DNA of 64,000 nt from Acytostelium subglobosum LB1. Taxonomy: Eukaryota; Evosea; Eumycetozoa; Acytosteliales; Acytosteliaceae. Below the pieces are notes generated by a model. The model saw only the letters and a list, made by a program, of their open reading frames with translations, did not search any database and was not told where the DNA came from. Position 1 is the stretch's first letter. Each line of letters starts with the position of its first letter. The stretch spans positions 360,443 through 424,442 of the forward strand of contig NW_012236508.1 in the NCBI RefSeq assembly GCF_000787575.1, written 5' to 3'. Positions 46,402 through 56,486 of the stretch are shown in pieces. The position numbers and the translations under genes were made by a program.

Positions 46402-47958
46402 ATGGCATCAATATCTACAGAAGAGTCAGTGGTCGTTCATTTACCGCAGGTGGTTCAGAAGGAGATACTTAGACATTGTTGGCTATTGAGATACAAGTTC
46501 TCTTGGAAGCTTAGTATGTTAACAGTGTCAAGGTCATGGTTCAACATGTTATGTTCAATTGAACAACGTCATTGTACAACACGAGCATTGATAGACAATG
46601 ATAACATCATTGATTGGCTGCCACATATCAACAACAAGAGTGGCGGCAGCAACAACTACAACATAGTATCACATAACAGTAGTTGGTGTATATCACTTAG
46701 TGGCGACAAACATGATGATATACTGCCCAACATTGAACAAGTGATTGGAGTGGCTAGACGACTACAACTATGTCTCTACGACTGGGCTCAGTATGACAAG
46801 TTGGAAACGATTATACGTCATGTGGACGAGCAGCGGCAATTGGACAACCACAATGATCATGCTAGAAATGATGACTCGGACGATGACTGGACACTCGAGT
46901 TGGAGGTGGACCATGTTGAGAGTTGTAGCATGTTGATGCAACTCGTCCAGTCGATCAATCATCGAAGGATCACATCATTCACCGTTGTCAGCTTCGATCG
47001 ATTCACTTCGGTTTACCGTGGAACTGATCAGTTTCAAGACCAGGTTCTCGAACTAGTCAACACGCTACGGACATGTCATGGACAATGGTTAACATCGCTA
47101 TCACTCGACTTAAGATCACTATCTGTTGCCTCACGTAATCGTGTAACATCAGTGATCAGTGAGTTTGGCGCGAATACATTGGAGTCTGTTGGTCTGATCA
47201 TTGTGGAGCAGGGCGATGGCACGACGTTTGATCACTTCCAGCGTCTGAACAAACTTCACACATTCATCTACGACAATGAGGACGCGACAGTCTCGTCCAA
47301 CCAACAACTGCTCTCATTCCTGCTGCACAACAACACGCTGACCAACATCGAGATCACCAACATGGTCTGTCCACGCTTCGTCCAGCACCTCTTTAGCCAA
47401 AAGACCAACCTGATCAAGGCCGGATTGAATTTGACCAACAACCTGGAGCTCACATCTCTCGGTCCGCCGGCACCCCAGGCCCACAACACGACTCTCAAGA
47501 AGCTGCGCCTGTACGCCATGTGCGAGGCGGAGCTGACATTGGTGGCCAGTCCACTCAGCTTCTTCCACGGGCTGACCAACCTGGGCGTGTGGTGTCTCCT
47601 GTCGTTGGACAACTTTATCGCGACGGTTCGACAGGGCGCTACGCACCTGAGCCACGTGTCATTGTTCATCAGTCCGATTGGAGTGAGTGTGGAAAGCATC
47701 ACAGAGTTGTTCGACGTCGTTAGCAAGAGTGCCAGTATCACACAACTTGATGTGATGGCAGTACAACGTGATCCACTCAGTCTGATCACTTTACTGACCT
47801 CAGCCATCACGTCCAATCACAACCAACACCTTGAGGAAGTGAAGTTCTATCGTTCCAAACATATACCAAATGATCAACTACCAACATATAATTCAATATT
47901 TGATGAGATCACTCAATTGGACAGCACAGTTACATGTAAAAGATATCTATCTCTTTGA
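46402..47958 (+). CDS. F-box / leucine-rich-like protein
   Basis: Single exon, 518 aa, from ATG of MASISTEESVVVHLPQVV. F-box-like N-terminus: LPQVVQKEILRHCWLLRYKF, LTVSRSWFNMLCSIEQRH (residues about 12-55). The body is leucine-rich and irregular: LVNTLRTCHGQWLTSLSLDL, LLSFLLHNNTLTNIEITNM, HNTTLKKLRLYAMCEAEL, HLSHVSLFISPIGVSVESI and ASITQLDVMAVQRDPLSL, consistent with LRR-type packing. Probably a lineage-specific SCF adaptor (inference). The HLSHVSLFIS strand is encoded by the 47-bp patch shared with 27780-27826; here it fits the leucine periodicity, so this gene is the better candidate for the source lineage. No lesion. Confidence 0.75.
   Translation: MASISTEESVVVHLPQVVQKEILRHCWLLRYKFSWKLSMLTVSRSWFNMLCSIEQRHCTTRALIDNDNIIDWLPHINNKSGGSNNYNIVSHNSSWCISLSGDKHDDILPNIEQVIGVARRLQLCLYDWAQYDKLETIIRHVDEQRQLDNHNDHARNDDSDDDWTLELEVDHVESCSMLMQLVQSINHRRITSFTVVSFDRFTSVYRGTDQFQDQVLELVNTLRTCHGQWLTSLSLDLRSLSVASRNRVTSVISEFGANTLESVGLIIVEQGDGTTFDHFQRLNKLHTFIYDNEDATVSSNQQLLSFLLHNNTLTNIEITNMVCPRFVQHLFSQKTNLIKAGLNLTNNLELTSLGPPAPQAHNTTLKKLRLYAMCEAELTLVASPLSFFHGLTNLGVWCLLSLDNFIATVRQGATHLSHVSLFISPIGVSVESITELFDVVSKSASITQLDVMAVQRDPLSLITLLTSAITSNHNQHLEEVKFYRSKHIPNDQLPTYNSIFDEITQLDSTVTCKRYLSL
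47624..47670 (+). repeat. 47-bp patch identical to 27780-27826
   Basis: Exact match with the minus strand of the F-box/LRR gene at 27.8 kb. Here it encodes VRQGATHLSHVSLFI in the LRR-like frame. Confidence 0.85.
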
Positions 47959-49085
47959 TCGGGGGTCTGGTCTGATTCATTGGTCCTTGGTCCTTGGTCT
48001 CGGTACATGTTCATGGTCCTATCCCCTGGTCGACTTGACTGAGTGAGACCCTCATCATTCCGATGTCTTGGCGCCAATACAAATAAAGTAATAGGAATCT
48101 TGCGAAACAAACACGAAATGTATGATCCGATGAAAGAACGAGGATGGATATCAATCACACACAACAACTTTTGTTGTTTTCCCTCAAGATCGTACTCTTC
48201 GTTTTGGAACTCTAGAGCACTTACAAACGCAAGTCGTAAAAAAACTTGATTGATCTGAGACGATGAATGATAGATATCAATGTCGAAAAATGGGTCATTG
48301 AGCAGAGATACCTGATTGGTCGTTTTATGCCACAGTGCGCTCTTTCAAAAAAAAGCCCTCATTATCCTAATGGGGCGAAAAAAACACTAGATGAGCTGGA
48401 AGAGGTTTAACCCCTCACTTGCACTTTTAGTGGTTGACTTTGTTTGTGTCAGTGTGAGAGTGAGTGAGGAGTGTGAGTTGGTGAGCGAGGGGGAGAGAGG
48501 GTTGTTTGCTTGCTAGCTTGCTTGTCAAGTCAATTCTTTGTGTTTGTTTGTTTCTATGTTTATGTTTAGAGTGTTAAGTCATCTGGATCAGTGCCGATGC
48601 TTCTTGCATTCATTCTTTCATTCTTCATTCAATCATTCTTACATAACATAGATACACACACTTCTGTTAGCCTTTCAACAAACGACATCATCCATCATCA
48701 TTATAATCAGTTAAGGTCTTATTCCAACTTGTGTGTTATATCTCATTCTCAAGTTGTGTGTGTTGTTTTATCTCTTTGTATCACCTACTACAACTACAAC
48801 TACAACAACTACCAACTACAATAACTACTACTACTACTACTACAAATATCTCCAATCTCTAATATCTATAATTATCTTTTTTCACTAGTTCATTCTTTTC
48901 GTTTGTGTGATTTGTAATAATACTTGGAACATTATTTGCATCAATCAAACATTCAACGATCATTCACAGTCAGTTAGTTAGTCAGTCAGTTTCATAAAAG
49001 TAGAGAGCACATACAGATAATACCAAATAACAACAACATCAATCAATCAATCATTCGATCAAACATTATATATATATATATAGAA
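47959..49085. other. 1.1-kb spacer upstream of the glycosyltransferase gene
   Basis: No supportable gene. TGGTCCTTGGTCCTTGGTCT repeats near 47980, A-runs around 48239 and 48350-48390, a GA/GT-rich stretch near 48455-48500, ACTACA triplets (48785-48843) and an (AT) run just before the ATG at 49086. Pyrimidine-rich later parts suit a 5' UTR. Confidence 0.5.
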
Positions 49086-50666
49086 ATGAGATTATCATTG
49101 CATTCGATGCGCAAGATGATGAGACTGAATAGACGTCGATTCAATCTTGCGCTGTTTATGCTGATAGGTCTGATGTTCTTTATCTACTTTATGTTCCCTC
49201 TAGAGAATAATAATGACAACAATCATAGATTAAAGCCAAGGATGCAACAACAGATCGATCTAGTATTTATAAAGTTAGAGACATCACATAGTGATGATCA
49301 AGACAATGTCAACAACATCAAATCTGGTGTTGATTCAATCAATAATAATAATAACAACAACAACAACAACAACAATAATAATTATAATAATAATAATAAT
49401 AATAATATAGATAAAGGAGTCACCAATGACAATAATAGTAATAATAACAATAATAATAATGATATAGTGGAGGCAAGATTAGCATATAATAAGCTGCGAG
49501 AAGCTATAAAGACACCTCTTATAAATATGGGCGAACTGGGCGAACGTCATTGGAAACGCACACCTTCAGACGACTTTATGCTGGGCCTGACGGCAACGTT
49601 CAAGACAGAGCCATACTATCATCGCGCAACAGAGATTGGCGCGCAACACAGTCATGGTCACAATCACAATCAGCAGCAGCAACAGCAGTACTTGGTATCA
49701 ATCGTCACACAGGTCACAGTCGATCGTTTGGACCGCGTTGTTCTGATGGCACAGCGTTGGAAGGCACCAATATCGGCCGCCGTCTTTATCAAGGACCCGG
49801 CCACCGAGCTGCCTCGTCTGCGCTCCATCATCGATGCCAACCCGGCACTCAATCAATACGTCGACACTCATCTGCTGTTTGCCAACAAGACGCGATACCC
49901 TGTCAACTCGCTGCGCAACCTGTCCATCAAGAATGCGCGCACCGACTTTGTCCTGGTCATGGACGCAGACTTTGTCCCACCCGCCGGCATGCACAACTAC
50001 CTGACGCAGTACGTCAAGAAGGCACAAGAGTCTGGAGAAAAGGTGGCATATGTCATGCCATCCTTCTCCTCCTCTGCCGATCCAGGCATCCTCCCCAATG
50101 ACAAACCTACACTCCTTGAAATGATTGCATCATGGAAAGTTGAAGCATCAAGTATGTATTATCAAACAGCATGTAACTTGGTGATTGATCGAGTGACTAA
50201 CATCATCCCCTCCCCTTCCTTCCCCTTCCCTTCCACCAATCAATCAGACTTGGATGTTTGTCCAAAGTGTCATTCCCCAACCAACTATACACGATGGTAC
50301 ACTGAGACAGTGCCCTACGAGATTGATTATCACTGGGTCTACGAGCCTTACCTGCTCTTTAACAGATCTAAAGCCGATCTATTCGATGAGCGATTCAAGG
50401 GTTATGGATTCGACAAGAACTCTCATGTGTTCTCAATGGCCGTGGCTGGATACAAGTTTGTCGTGCTGCCCAATGCCTATATCATCCACATCAACCATCC
50501 CGTTTCACTGTGGGAGGGTCCAGGCATCAGTGATCAACTCTGGGATGCACTGAACGTCGTATGTTCAATGATCTCTGAAGTCAAGGTGAAGAATCACATC
50601 GATGTCAATACCAAGGTGTTTGACGAGCCATTGCCAAGCAGTTGTTATTCTGTTAGCCATTGGTAG
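49086..50666 (+). CDS. LARGE-like (GT49-type) glycosyltransferase, type II membrane protein
   Basis: Basic N-terminus, then one membrane anchor at residues about 19-37 (FNLALFMLIGLMFFIYFMF), so Golgi lumenal orientation is expected. A poly-Asn stalk (about 86-125) precedes the catalytic domain: VSIVTQVTVDRLDRVVLMAQ, RWKAPISAAVFIKD, FVLVMDADFVPPAGMHNYL (metal-binding DAD at about 290), YVMPSFSS, WYTETVPYEIDYHWVYEPYL and VLPNAYIIHINHPVSLW. This matches GT49 enzymes (LARGE C-terminal domain and B4GAT1, a glucuronyltransferase) and dictyostelid gnt proteins. Acceptor unknown. The unspliced frame is open throughout, but 50152-50247 is a 96-bp intron (GTATGT...CAATCAG); splicing gives EASNLDVCPKCHSP and 494 aa instead of 526. 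Confidence 0.88.
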   Translation: MRLSLHSMRKMMRLNRRRFNLALFMLIGLMFFIYFMFPLENNNDNNHRLKPRMQQQIDLVFIKLETSHSDDQDNVNNIKSGVDSINNNNNNNNNNNNNNYNNNNNNNIDKGVTNDNNSNNNNNNNDIVEARLAYNKLREAIKTPLINMGELGERHWKRTPSDDFMLGLTATFKTEPYYHRATEIGAQHSHGHNHNQQQQQQYLVSIVTQVTVDRLDRVVLMAQRWKAPISAAVFIKDPATELPRLRSIIDANPALNQYVDTHLLFANKTRYPVNSLRNLSIKNARTDFVLVMDADFVPPAGMHNYLTQYVKKAQESGEKVAYVMPSFSSSADPGILPNDKPTLLEMIASWKVEASSMYYQTACNLVIDRVTNIIPSPSFPFPSTNQSDLDVCPKCHSPTNYTRWYTETVPYEIDYHWVYEPYLLFNRSKADLFDERFKGYGFDKNSHVFSMAVAGYKFVVLPNAYIIHINHPVSLWEGPGISDQLWDALNVVCSMISEVKVKNHIDVNTKVFDEPLPSSCYSVSHW

Positions 50667-50885
50667 CCAACATAATAAAACACATTAATATATACACACA
50701 ACCTCATGCTACATGGTATTGAATGATTGAGTGGATGGGACATGGACAATGTAGATTGGGTCAGCATGATACCCCCCCTCATTTGAGTGAGTGTGCTTGA
50801 TCAACACACTTGACCTGGAAAGTGATGATCACCTGATCATTCATCAATCATATGATTGAGTTAGTACATATAACTATATATAATA

Positions 50886-53382
50886 ATGGATAAACTATTT
50901 AGGAGTGTAGTATTTAGTAAGGTTATAATACCAAGTGTACTCAATCAAACTGGAATATTAAATAATAAGTTGGAACATTATTCTATAAGAGGTGGAGATG
51001 TATCAACATTATATCAATGTATACAAATACATGATGATCAAAGATTTATAAAGATATTTGAGTTGTTATACAAACAGAACCAAGTTGGTAAAGAGATAAT
51101 TGATAAAACATTATCAATCTTATCTGTATCAGCACAGAATTCAATAATCAATATCGATCCCAACTCGGATGATGAGAGGAACACAAACAGACATCGATTA
51201 TATCAATATCATTTCAGGTCCAGACTTATGTAAGTATCCCCGCCGGAATAATTCCAATCACTCAATCACTAACTTGAGTAATACAATAATTGAATGAAGA
51301 ATGAAACATTTAAAGGAGCTGTTTGGAATGTTGTTGGAGAGACAGTGTACCAATCTTGTTGAATATATGATCAAGTTCTTTGATGGTCGCTTGGAAGGAA
51401 AGGAGAAGACACTCAATCTACTATTATATTGTCTACTCACCACTGATAAAGAACCAAATGATTATATATTATCCAAAGATATCATCAATCTTCTAATTGG
51501 ATTGATACCAGTTGATGCCATGTCATATGGTACACTATACCAGATGACCATATCATCACTCAAACATCACAAGGACTATGAACTATACAAGAATATATTT
51601 GATACATATCAATCTTCAACAATGGATATGGATCATACAGGTGATCAACAATTTCAATCAATACTCAATGATGTCAAAGTGATTGAGGCACATGACTTTT
51701 TGTTTGAACAGCAACCAGAGTCAACAGAATGGTCAAAGGTCCTCATGGCATTGATCAAGAGATACTCAGAGTACAATGATTCAGAGTTGATGAATATATT
51801 GGCAGGACTTGCAATCAAATATAAGAGATTGGATATATTATATTGGATGGTGGACATGTACAAGGTGTACCCTGATGACAGATACTTTATGCTCTACGCC
51901 AATGAGGAGATACTCAAACATTTTAAGTACAACCCACAGAAATCATCATTGTACGAAGCAATCCATACCATTAGTATTGCCGCCGAGGCTGGCAACTTGG
52001 CATTTCTCCAACTCTACCATACTGAGTTCCAGTTCTGCTTCACATCATTGTTCCAATTCGATGAGTACAAGAGGAGAACATCATCAATTGAGAAGCTTTT
52101 GAATGATCTTTTGCAAGATGGAAAGGTGGAAATGACAGCATTTATCTTGGATCATATGGATTGGATCCTGGAACAGGATGCAAAGGTATATATCGATAAT
52201 CTTCCAATGGATGGTGATCAACCTGTTGTGGCCCTTGGACTGCTACAGGTTCATTCCGATCGTGTTATATGTCGCCTCAAATATGTATACGCAGCGGCTA
52301 TCAAAGCCAATCGAATGGACTTCATCGAGCCATTGGAACAATTGATATTCACCGATACCCATGTCGAAGTTGACTTCAAGGCTGCACTTTTGGCTGCTCT
52401 CTACCATGATGACAAACATTATTTGCAAACATTATTGGATAGTCGACGATCATTATATTGCTTTGATATTGACTTGGTAGCATTGTCCAAGGCTAGCATC
52501 GAGTCCCAACGCATGCTACTTCCTCTGGCCACCCGAGGAACACTCATATACAGCATACCTCTATCAATCTATCCTGCAACATTGATAGGTAGTCAAATCA
52601 TTGACACGATCAGATTAATAGTTGATTCAGGACAGTTTGATGAAGTGTTGTCCAAGGTGAAGTTCTCCAACTTCTTCTTCCAGGTGGCGTGTATCAATGG
52701 TCAACGAGACTTGGTGATCAAGTTCTACTCCACATATTGTAGTATGAGGGATGGACTCAGACTTGTGTGCACAAGTGGAGACGTTCAATCATTCGAATAC
52801 CTACTCAAATATTACATTCATCCAGATTTGGAAGCATGGATAGACTGTTCGGCATATGCCAATCATAGTGATATGTTACATTGTATATTGTTGAGCCAAC
52901 ATAATACCAAGAGACCAGGTGGCGGCAAAATTGGAAGTCTCAAGCTCACTGACCTAACAAGAATATTGTCATCAAAGAAGAGTTGTCACAGTCATTGCAA
53001 GACTATTATTGACACAATATGGCCATTCGTTGATAATGAGATATTAAGGTTTCATCATCATTTGATCAGTTTGTTGGATGAAGTCGATGTCAATATTCAC
53101 TTGTATCTGGCCATCATTGAATCAGTCTATCAACAACCAACATACTCTGATTCCGACATTCCATTCATCAAGTTCCCCGATAAGATTATTGAGCCAACAC
53201 TTAGCCAAGAAGATGTTGCCATGTTCCGATCATTGGTCCATCTATTCAACAAGGACAACCTGGCCAACAAGTATCCAAGTCACTACCAACACATCCTCAT
53301 CCCGTACAATGAGTCACAACGTGCCATCTTTGCCAAGCTCTCTCTTGAGCATGGATGTCACATTCCAGAGTTATTCCAATAA
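50886..53382 (+). CDS. single-unit ankyrin-like repeat protein, distant relative of the R family
   Basis: Exons 50886-51229 and 51300-53382, intron 51230-51299 (GTAAGT...TGAAG), 808 aa. The N-terminus MDKLFRSVVFSKVIIPSVL recalls the VFHNVVLCRLIF head of unit A. Helical pairs in ANK-like spacing follow: MNILAGLAIKYKRLDILYWM, IAAEAGNLAFLQLYHTEF, VACINGQRDLVIKFYSTY, VCTSGDVQSFEYLLKYYIHP, YANHSDMLHCILLSQHN. No IKGA or YGATEWF motif, no enzyme motif and no membrane segment. Function unknown. It seems intact and is well separated from the R cluster. Confidence 0.75.
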
Positions 53383-53672
53383 ATAAATCAATCAATCAAT
53401 CAATATATAAGTCCTTGGTGTTTGGTGCGGCGTGAGCCAAGCGAGTAACATCGCCTGGTCGACAAACCAGCGCTGCGGTGTGGTTATCGCCATGTCGTTT
53501 ATGGAGGAGGTTGGGAGGGAGGAGGAAGAGGAGGCCATGATATAATCGTCGTTCGTTGTCAATCCAATTCATGGCTTGGATCGCTTGCTTACATTTGTAT
53601 TATATACAAGGGTGGTAAATAGTTGTTGTTGTTGTTGTTGTTGTTGTAGTTGTTGGAGTTTGTTGGAGTTGA
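53383..53672. other. spacer with a GC-rich, hairpin-capable island
   Basis: 53424-53495 is clearly more GC-rich than its flanks and contains TGGTCGACAAACCA plus paired GCG-rich arms (GCGGCGTGAGCC, CCAGCGCTGCGG). No tRNA fold could be drawn. Beyond it lies a GGGAGG/GAGGAG purine run and GTTGTT triplets (about 53619-53648). Confidence 0.35.
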
Positions 53673-54729
53673 TTAGTTATGCAGCAGATGAGTATACTCT
53701 GTTGCTGGATAAATGACAATATCTTGCTTCTTGATGTTGGTCGAATGTGAATAAGTGTGATGATCATGATTGTTGTTCGCTCGCAGCAGGAACAGCAATA
53801 TAGTGATTGGAATAATCTCGAATCCAAAGTAATAGACTCCATCGAACCACCACCATTTCTGATTGATCATGATTGATTGATTGAGATATGGATAGTTAGT
53901 GATTAATCAATCAATGTGTTGTGCCAGACTAATACTCACTCCTGATATCAGATTGAAACGATTGACTGCGAATAGGGTGATGGCGCCACGAATGAGGAAA
54001 CAGACGACTACTAGGATGCTGACGGTGGTCACGCGCCACAGTACAAGACGTCGCTTCTCTTCGGTAAAGTTTGGATTGTGCTCTTGGAACTTGATGATCA
54101 TGCAGATGCACACGATGAGGAAGGCCATTGCGAATACAATGAACAGGGCACCATCAAACGTGCCGATGATATACTCGACCAGGTCGTTGTAGACTGACAC
54201 TGGGCTGTACGTCAGTGGGTACAGTGCAAAGTCCAACACGTAGAGCACCAGCACGATGCCATACATGATCAGGGCTATCACTTTGAAGAACCATGGTAGA
54301 CTGTGAACGAGGGACATTGACTTGCCCTCGAATATCAAGTACATCTCCACCCAGATGAACAGCACGATCAAGTAGTTACTAAAGAATATGAATGAAGGCA
54401 GAGTGTTCAAAAGAATGTTCACCTGATTTGGTATCTGGAAGTCATCCTCTCTAATAAATGGTTGCATGCACATAAACATTGCTCGAACTAAATGTTTGAA
54501 TGATTGAGTATTAGTTAGTGATTGAGTTATTGGAATAGTTCCAGTGATTGATTGAATGGAACTTACCTGTTACACCAAATAACATTAATGGATAGAATAT
54601 CTTTTGTATTGGTGATACATTGCTGGTTGGACGATGATACCATGCATATGTGGCCAATGCACCAAGTACCAAGTACATTGCAGTCAACAAGAAATGTGTG
54701 ACATCATAGTTTACATAGTTCCATGCCAT
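53673..54729 (-). CDS. THH1/TOM1/TOM3-domain seven-helix membrane protein (copy 2)
   Basis: Exons 54729-54567, 54487-53940 and 53858-53673; introns of 79 bp (GTAAGT...ATTTAG) and 81 bp (GTGAGT...AATCAG); 298 aa. Helices: FLLTAMYLVLGALATYAWYH, the paired stretch VRAMFMCMQPF, LPSFIFFSNYLIVLFIWVEM, WFFKVIALIMYGIVLVLYVL, FDGALFIVFAMAFLIVCICM, VTTVSILVVVCFLIRGAITL, and FDGVYYFGFEIIPITILLFL then LRANN. The aromatic-E-x-x-P element before the last helix matches copy 1 at 39724. Exon phases are also the same (phase 1 after the first exon, phase 0 after the second), supporting common ancestry. Function in amoebae unknown. The tail is His- and Asn-rich. Confidence 0.75.
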
Positions 54730-55062
54730 TATAACTCACTCTATCTTAATAAATAAATAATATATTAATATAACCTGTATATTCTGTATGTGTATGTTTA
54801 TCACTTTATCTCTATTACTTTATATATGTGTTATGTATGTATGTTACTACTTCTACTTTGAAAGTTCAAAGTGCAATGAATAAATAAGTGAGTGATGTGT
54901 GAGAGATAGAGAGAGAAGGAAACAGATAAGTGTGTTGTGTGTTTGTGAGAATAGGGTTGTTTGTTTGTTCGCAAGAGAATGAATGAATGAATGAGGTGTG
55001 TGAAGTGAGGGCGAGAGAGAGAGGTCAGAGAGACTTGGGAGATCATTGTTGTTGTTCTCAAC

Positions 55063-55287
55063 ATGAAGGAGGAGACACGTGCCACGCGACTTCAAACCAA
55101 ATGCCGTACTGAATGCAAGCATGTCATGGCATTGAAGCAAACAAAGCCATATGATGGCATACTTTCATGCCTACCCAATGCAGTTCTCAAAAAATTGCCC
55201 AATGTTATTAATGGGCTGGCTAGCAAAAAAACAGTGAAAAGTGTAAAGTCCCTTTTGGGTCTAGCACCATTCCAAAGAAAATTCTGA
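55063..55287 (+). CDS. small hypothetical protein (74 aa)
   Basis: Open frame from ATG 55063 to TGA, highly basic (KEETRATRLQTKCRTECKHV, ASKKTVKSVKSLLG), with three cysteines. It lies divergent to the TOM1-type gene and upstream of the kinase gene. The composition is protein-like and differs from the surrounding AT-rich spacer, but no family is recognised and no intron signals are seen. It could be a fragment of an older gene or chance. Confidence 0.25.
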   Translation: MKEETRATRLQTKCRTECKHVMALKQTKPYDGILSCLPNAVLKKLPNVINGLASKKTVKSVKSLLGLAPFQRKF

Positions 55288-55383
55288 TCAAAATCAGATA
55301 TTTATAACTTATTAATATTACAAATACTACATGTACATTATTATTGTATGATTTGTATGATTGATTGATTGATAAGATAAAAG

Positions 55384-55440
55384 AGTGCACTGAATGATCA
55401 AGATATATGAGTGCACTGAATGATCAGTGATTGAGTGCTT
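55384..55440 (-). repeat. dispersed element, near-perfect double copy
   Basis: The plus strand reads AGTGCACTGAATGATCAAGA then TATATGAGTGCACTGAATGA, followed by TCAGTGATTGAGTGC. It is the clearest copy and defines the core. It lies upstream of the kinase gene. Confidence 0.6.
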
Positions 55441-55501
55441 ATGCCAAAAGTGATCAACCAATCAATTAGTTGTTTTTTTAGATCAATCAGTTTCATAAGT
55501 G

Positions 55502-56170
55502 ATGGATGATATAAGTATAAAGTTACAACAGATAGTGGAGGACTTGGCAACAGCTATTCTAAAGAGGTCAAGTGAGAAGAATGGTGAGAGGATATTGGTG
55601 GCAATAGCAGGTCCACCAGGTGCAGGCAAATCAACAATATCACATCTACTATGTCAGAGATTGAACGTCACAACAACGCAACCAATGACCACGATCGTAC
55701 CAATGGACGGCTTCCATCTTGATAACTGTATACTACGCGAGAGGAATCAGTTGGCGCGCAAAGGTTCACCGCCAACATTCGATGTTGAGGGCTTCCGAGT
55801 GTTGCTCACAAGACTAAAGTCTCGCGAGACAGGTAGCCAGGACATTGTGATACCAGTGTTTGATCGAACACTGGACTTGGCAAGAGCAGGTGGCAGTGTG
55901 GTACAAAGTGATCATAATATACTGTTGGTGGAGGGCAACTACTTGTTGCTGAATCAAGTACCTTGGAATGCACTGTCAGAGTACTTTGACATGTCAATAT
56001 TTGTTCAGGCTTCACGTCCAGTGCTGGAACAACGTCTAATACAAAGATGGTTGGATAATGATCACACTCAAGAACAAGCAATCAGACGTGCCTTGTCCAA
56101 TGACATACCCAATGCCATCTTCACACTTGATCACTCAAGCAAAGCCACAATCACAATAGACAATGAATGA
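55502..56170 (+). CDS. P-loop kinase of the uridine kinase / YggC-like family
   Basis: Single exon, 222 aa, from ATG of MDDISIKLQQIVEDLA. Walker A GPPGAGKST at about residues 36-44, then VPMDGFHLDN (about 67-76), RKGSPPTFDVEGF, PVFDRTLDLAR, LLVEGNYLLLNQVPWNALSE (Walker B-like) and RPVLEQRLIQRWLD. This order matches the phosphoribulokinase/uridine-kinase-like group that includes bacterial YggC and its fungal relatives, whose substrates are mostly not established. A small-molecule phosphorylation role is likely; the substrate cannot be read from the sequence. Length is normal for the group. Confidence 0.88.
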   Translation: MDDISIKLQQIVEDLATAILKRSSEKNGERILVAIAGPPGAGKSTISHLLCQRLNVTTTQPMTTIVPMDGFHLDNCILRERNQLARKGSPPTFDVEGFRVLLTRLKSRETGSQDIVIPVFDRTLDLARAGGSVVQSDHNILLVEGNYLLLNQVPWNALSEYFDMSIFVQASRPVLEQRLIQRWLDNDHTQEQAIRRALSNDIPNAIFTLDHSSKATITIDNE

Positions 56171-56202
56171 ATCAATAATGTACCCTTAGTGTTTCTTCCT
56201 TC

Positions 56203-56287
56203 AACAAGATATATGATCAAGATATACGATCAAGATCGATGATCAAGATATATGAGTGCACTGAATGATTGATCAATTCAGTGTGAG
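56203..56287 (-). repeat. dispersed element cluster downstream of the kinase gene
   Basis: Four units: AAGATATATGATC, AAGATATACGATC, AAGATCGATGATC, and AAGATATATGAGTGCACTGA with ATGATTGATCAATTCAGTGT. Mirrors the cluster at 46289. Confidence 0.6.
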
Positions 56288-56486
56288 TGTGGTCTTTGGT
56301 CAATAACAGATGCTTACTTTAATAAATCAAATCGAGCCCGATTCAGGACCTTCCAAATCCAGGAAGCCGACCAATAAATTGATGGTATCTTCCAAAGCCC
56401 CTGATACATGATACATACATCAATTTCAGGCTTGATCACAAAGTGATCATTTAGCATTTGGGTCAGATAGAAAGATAGAGATAATA

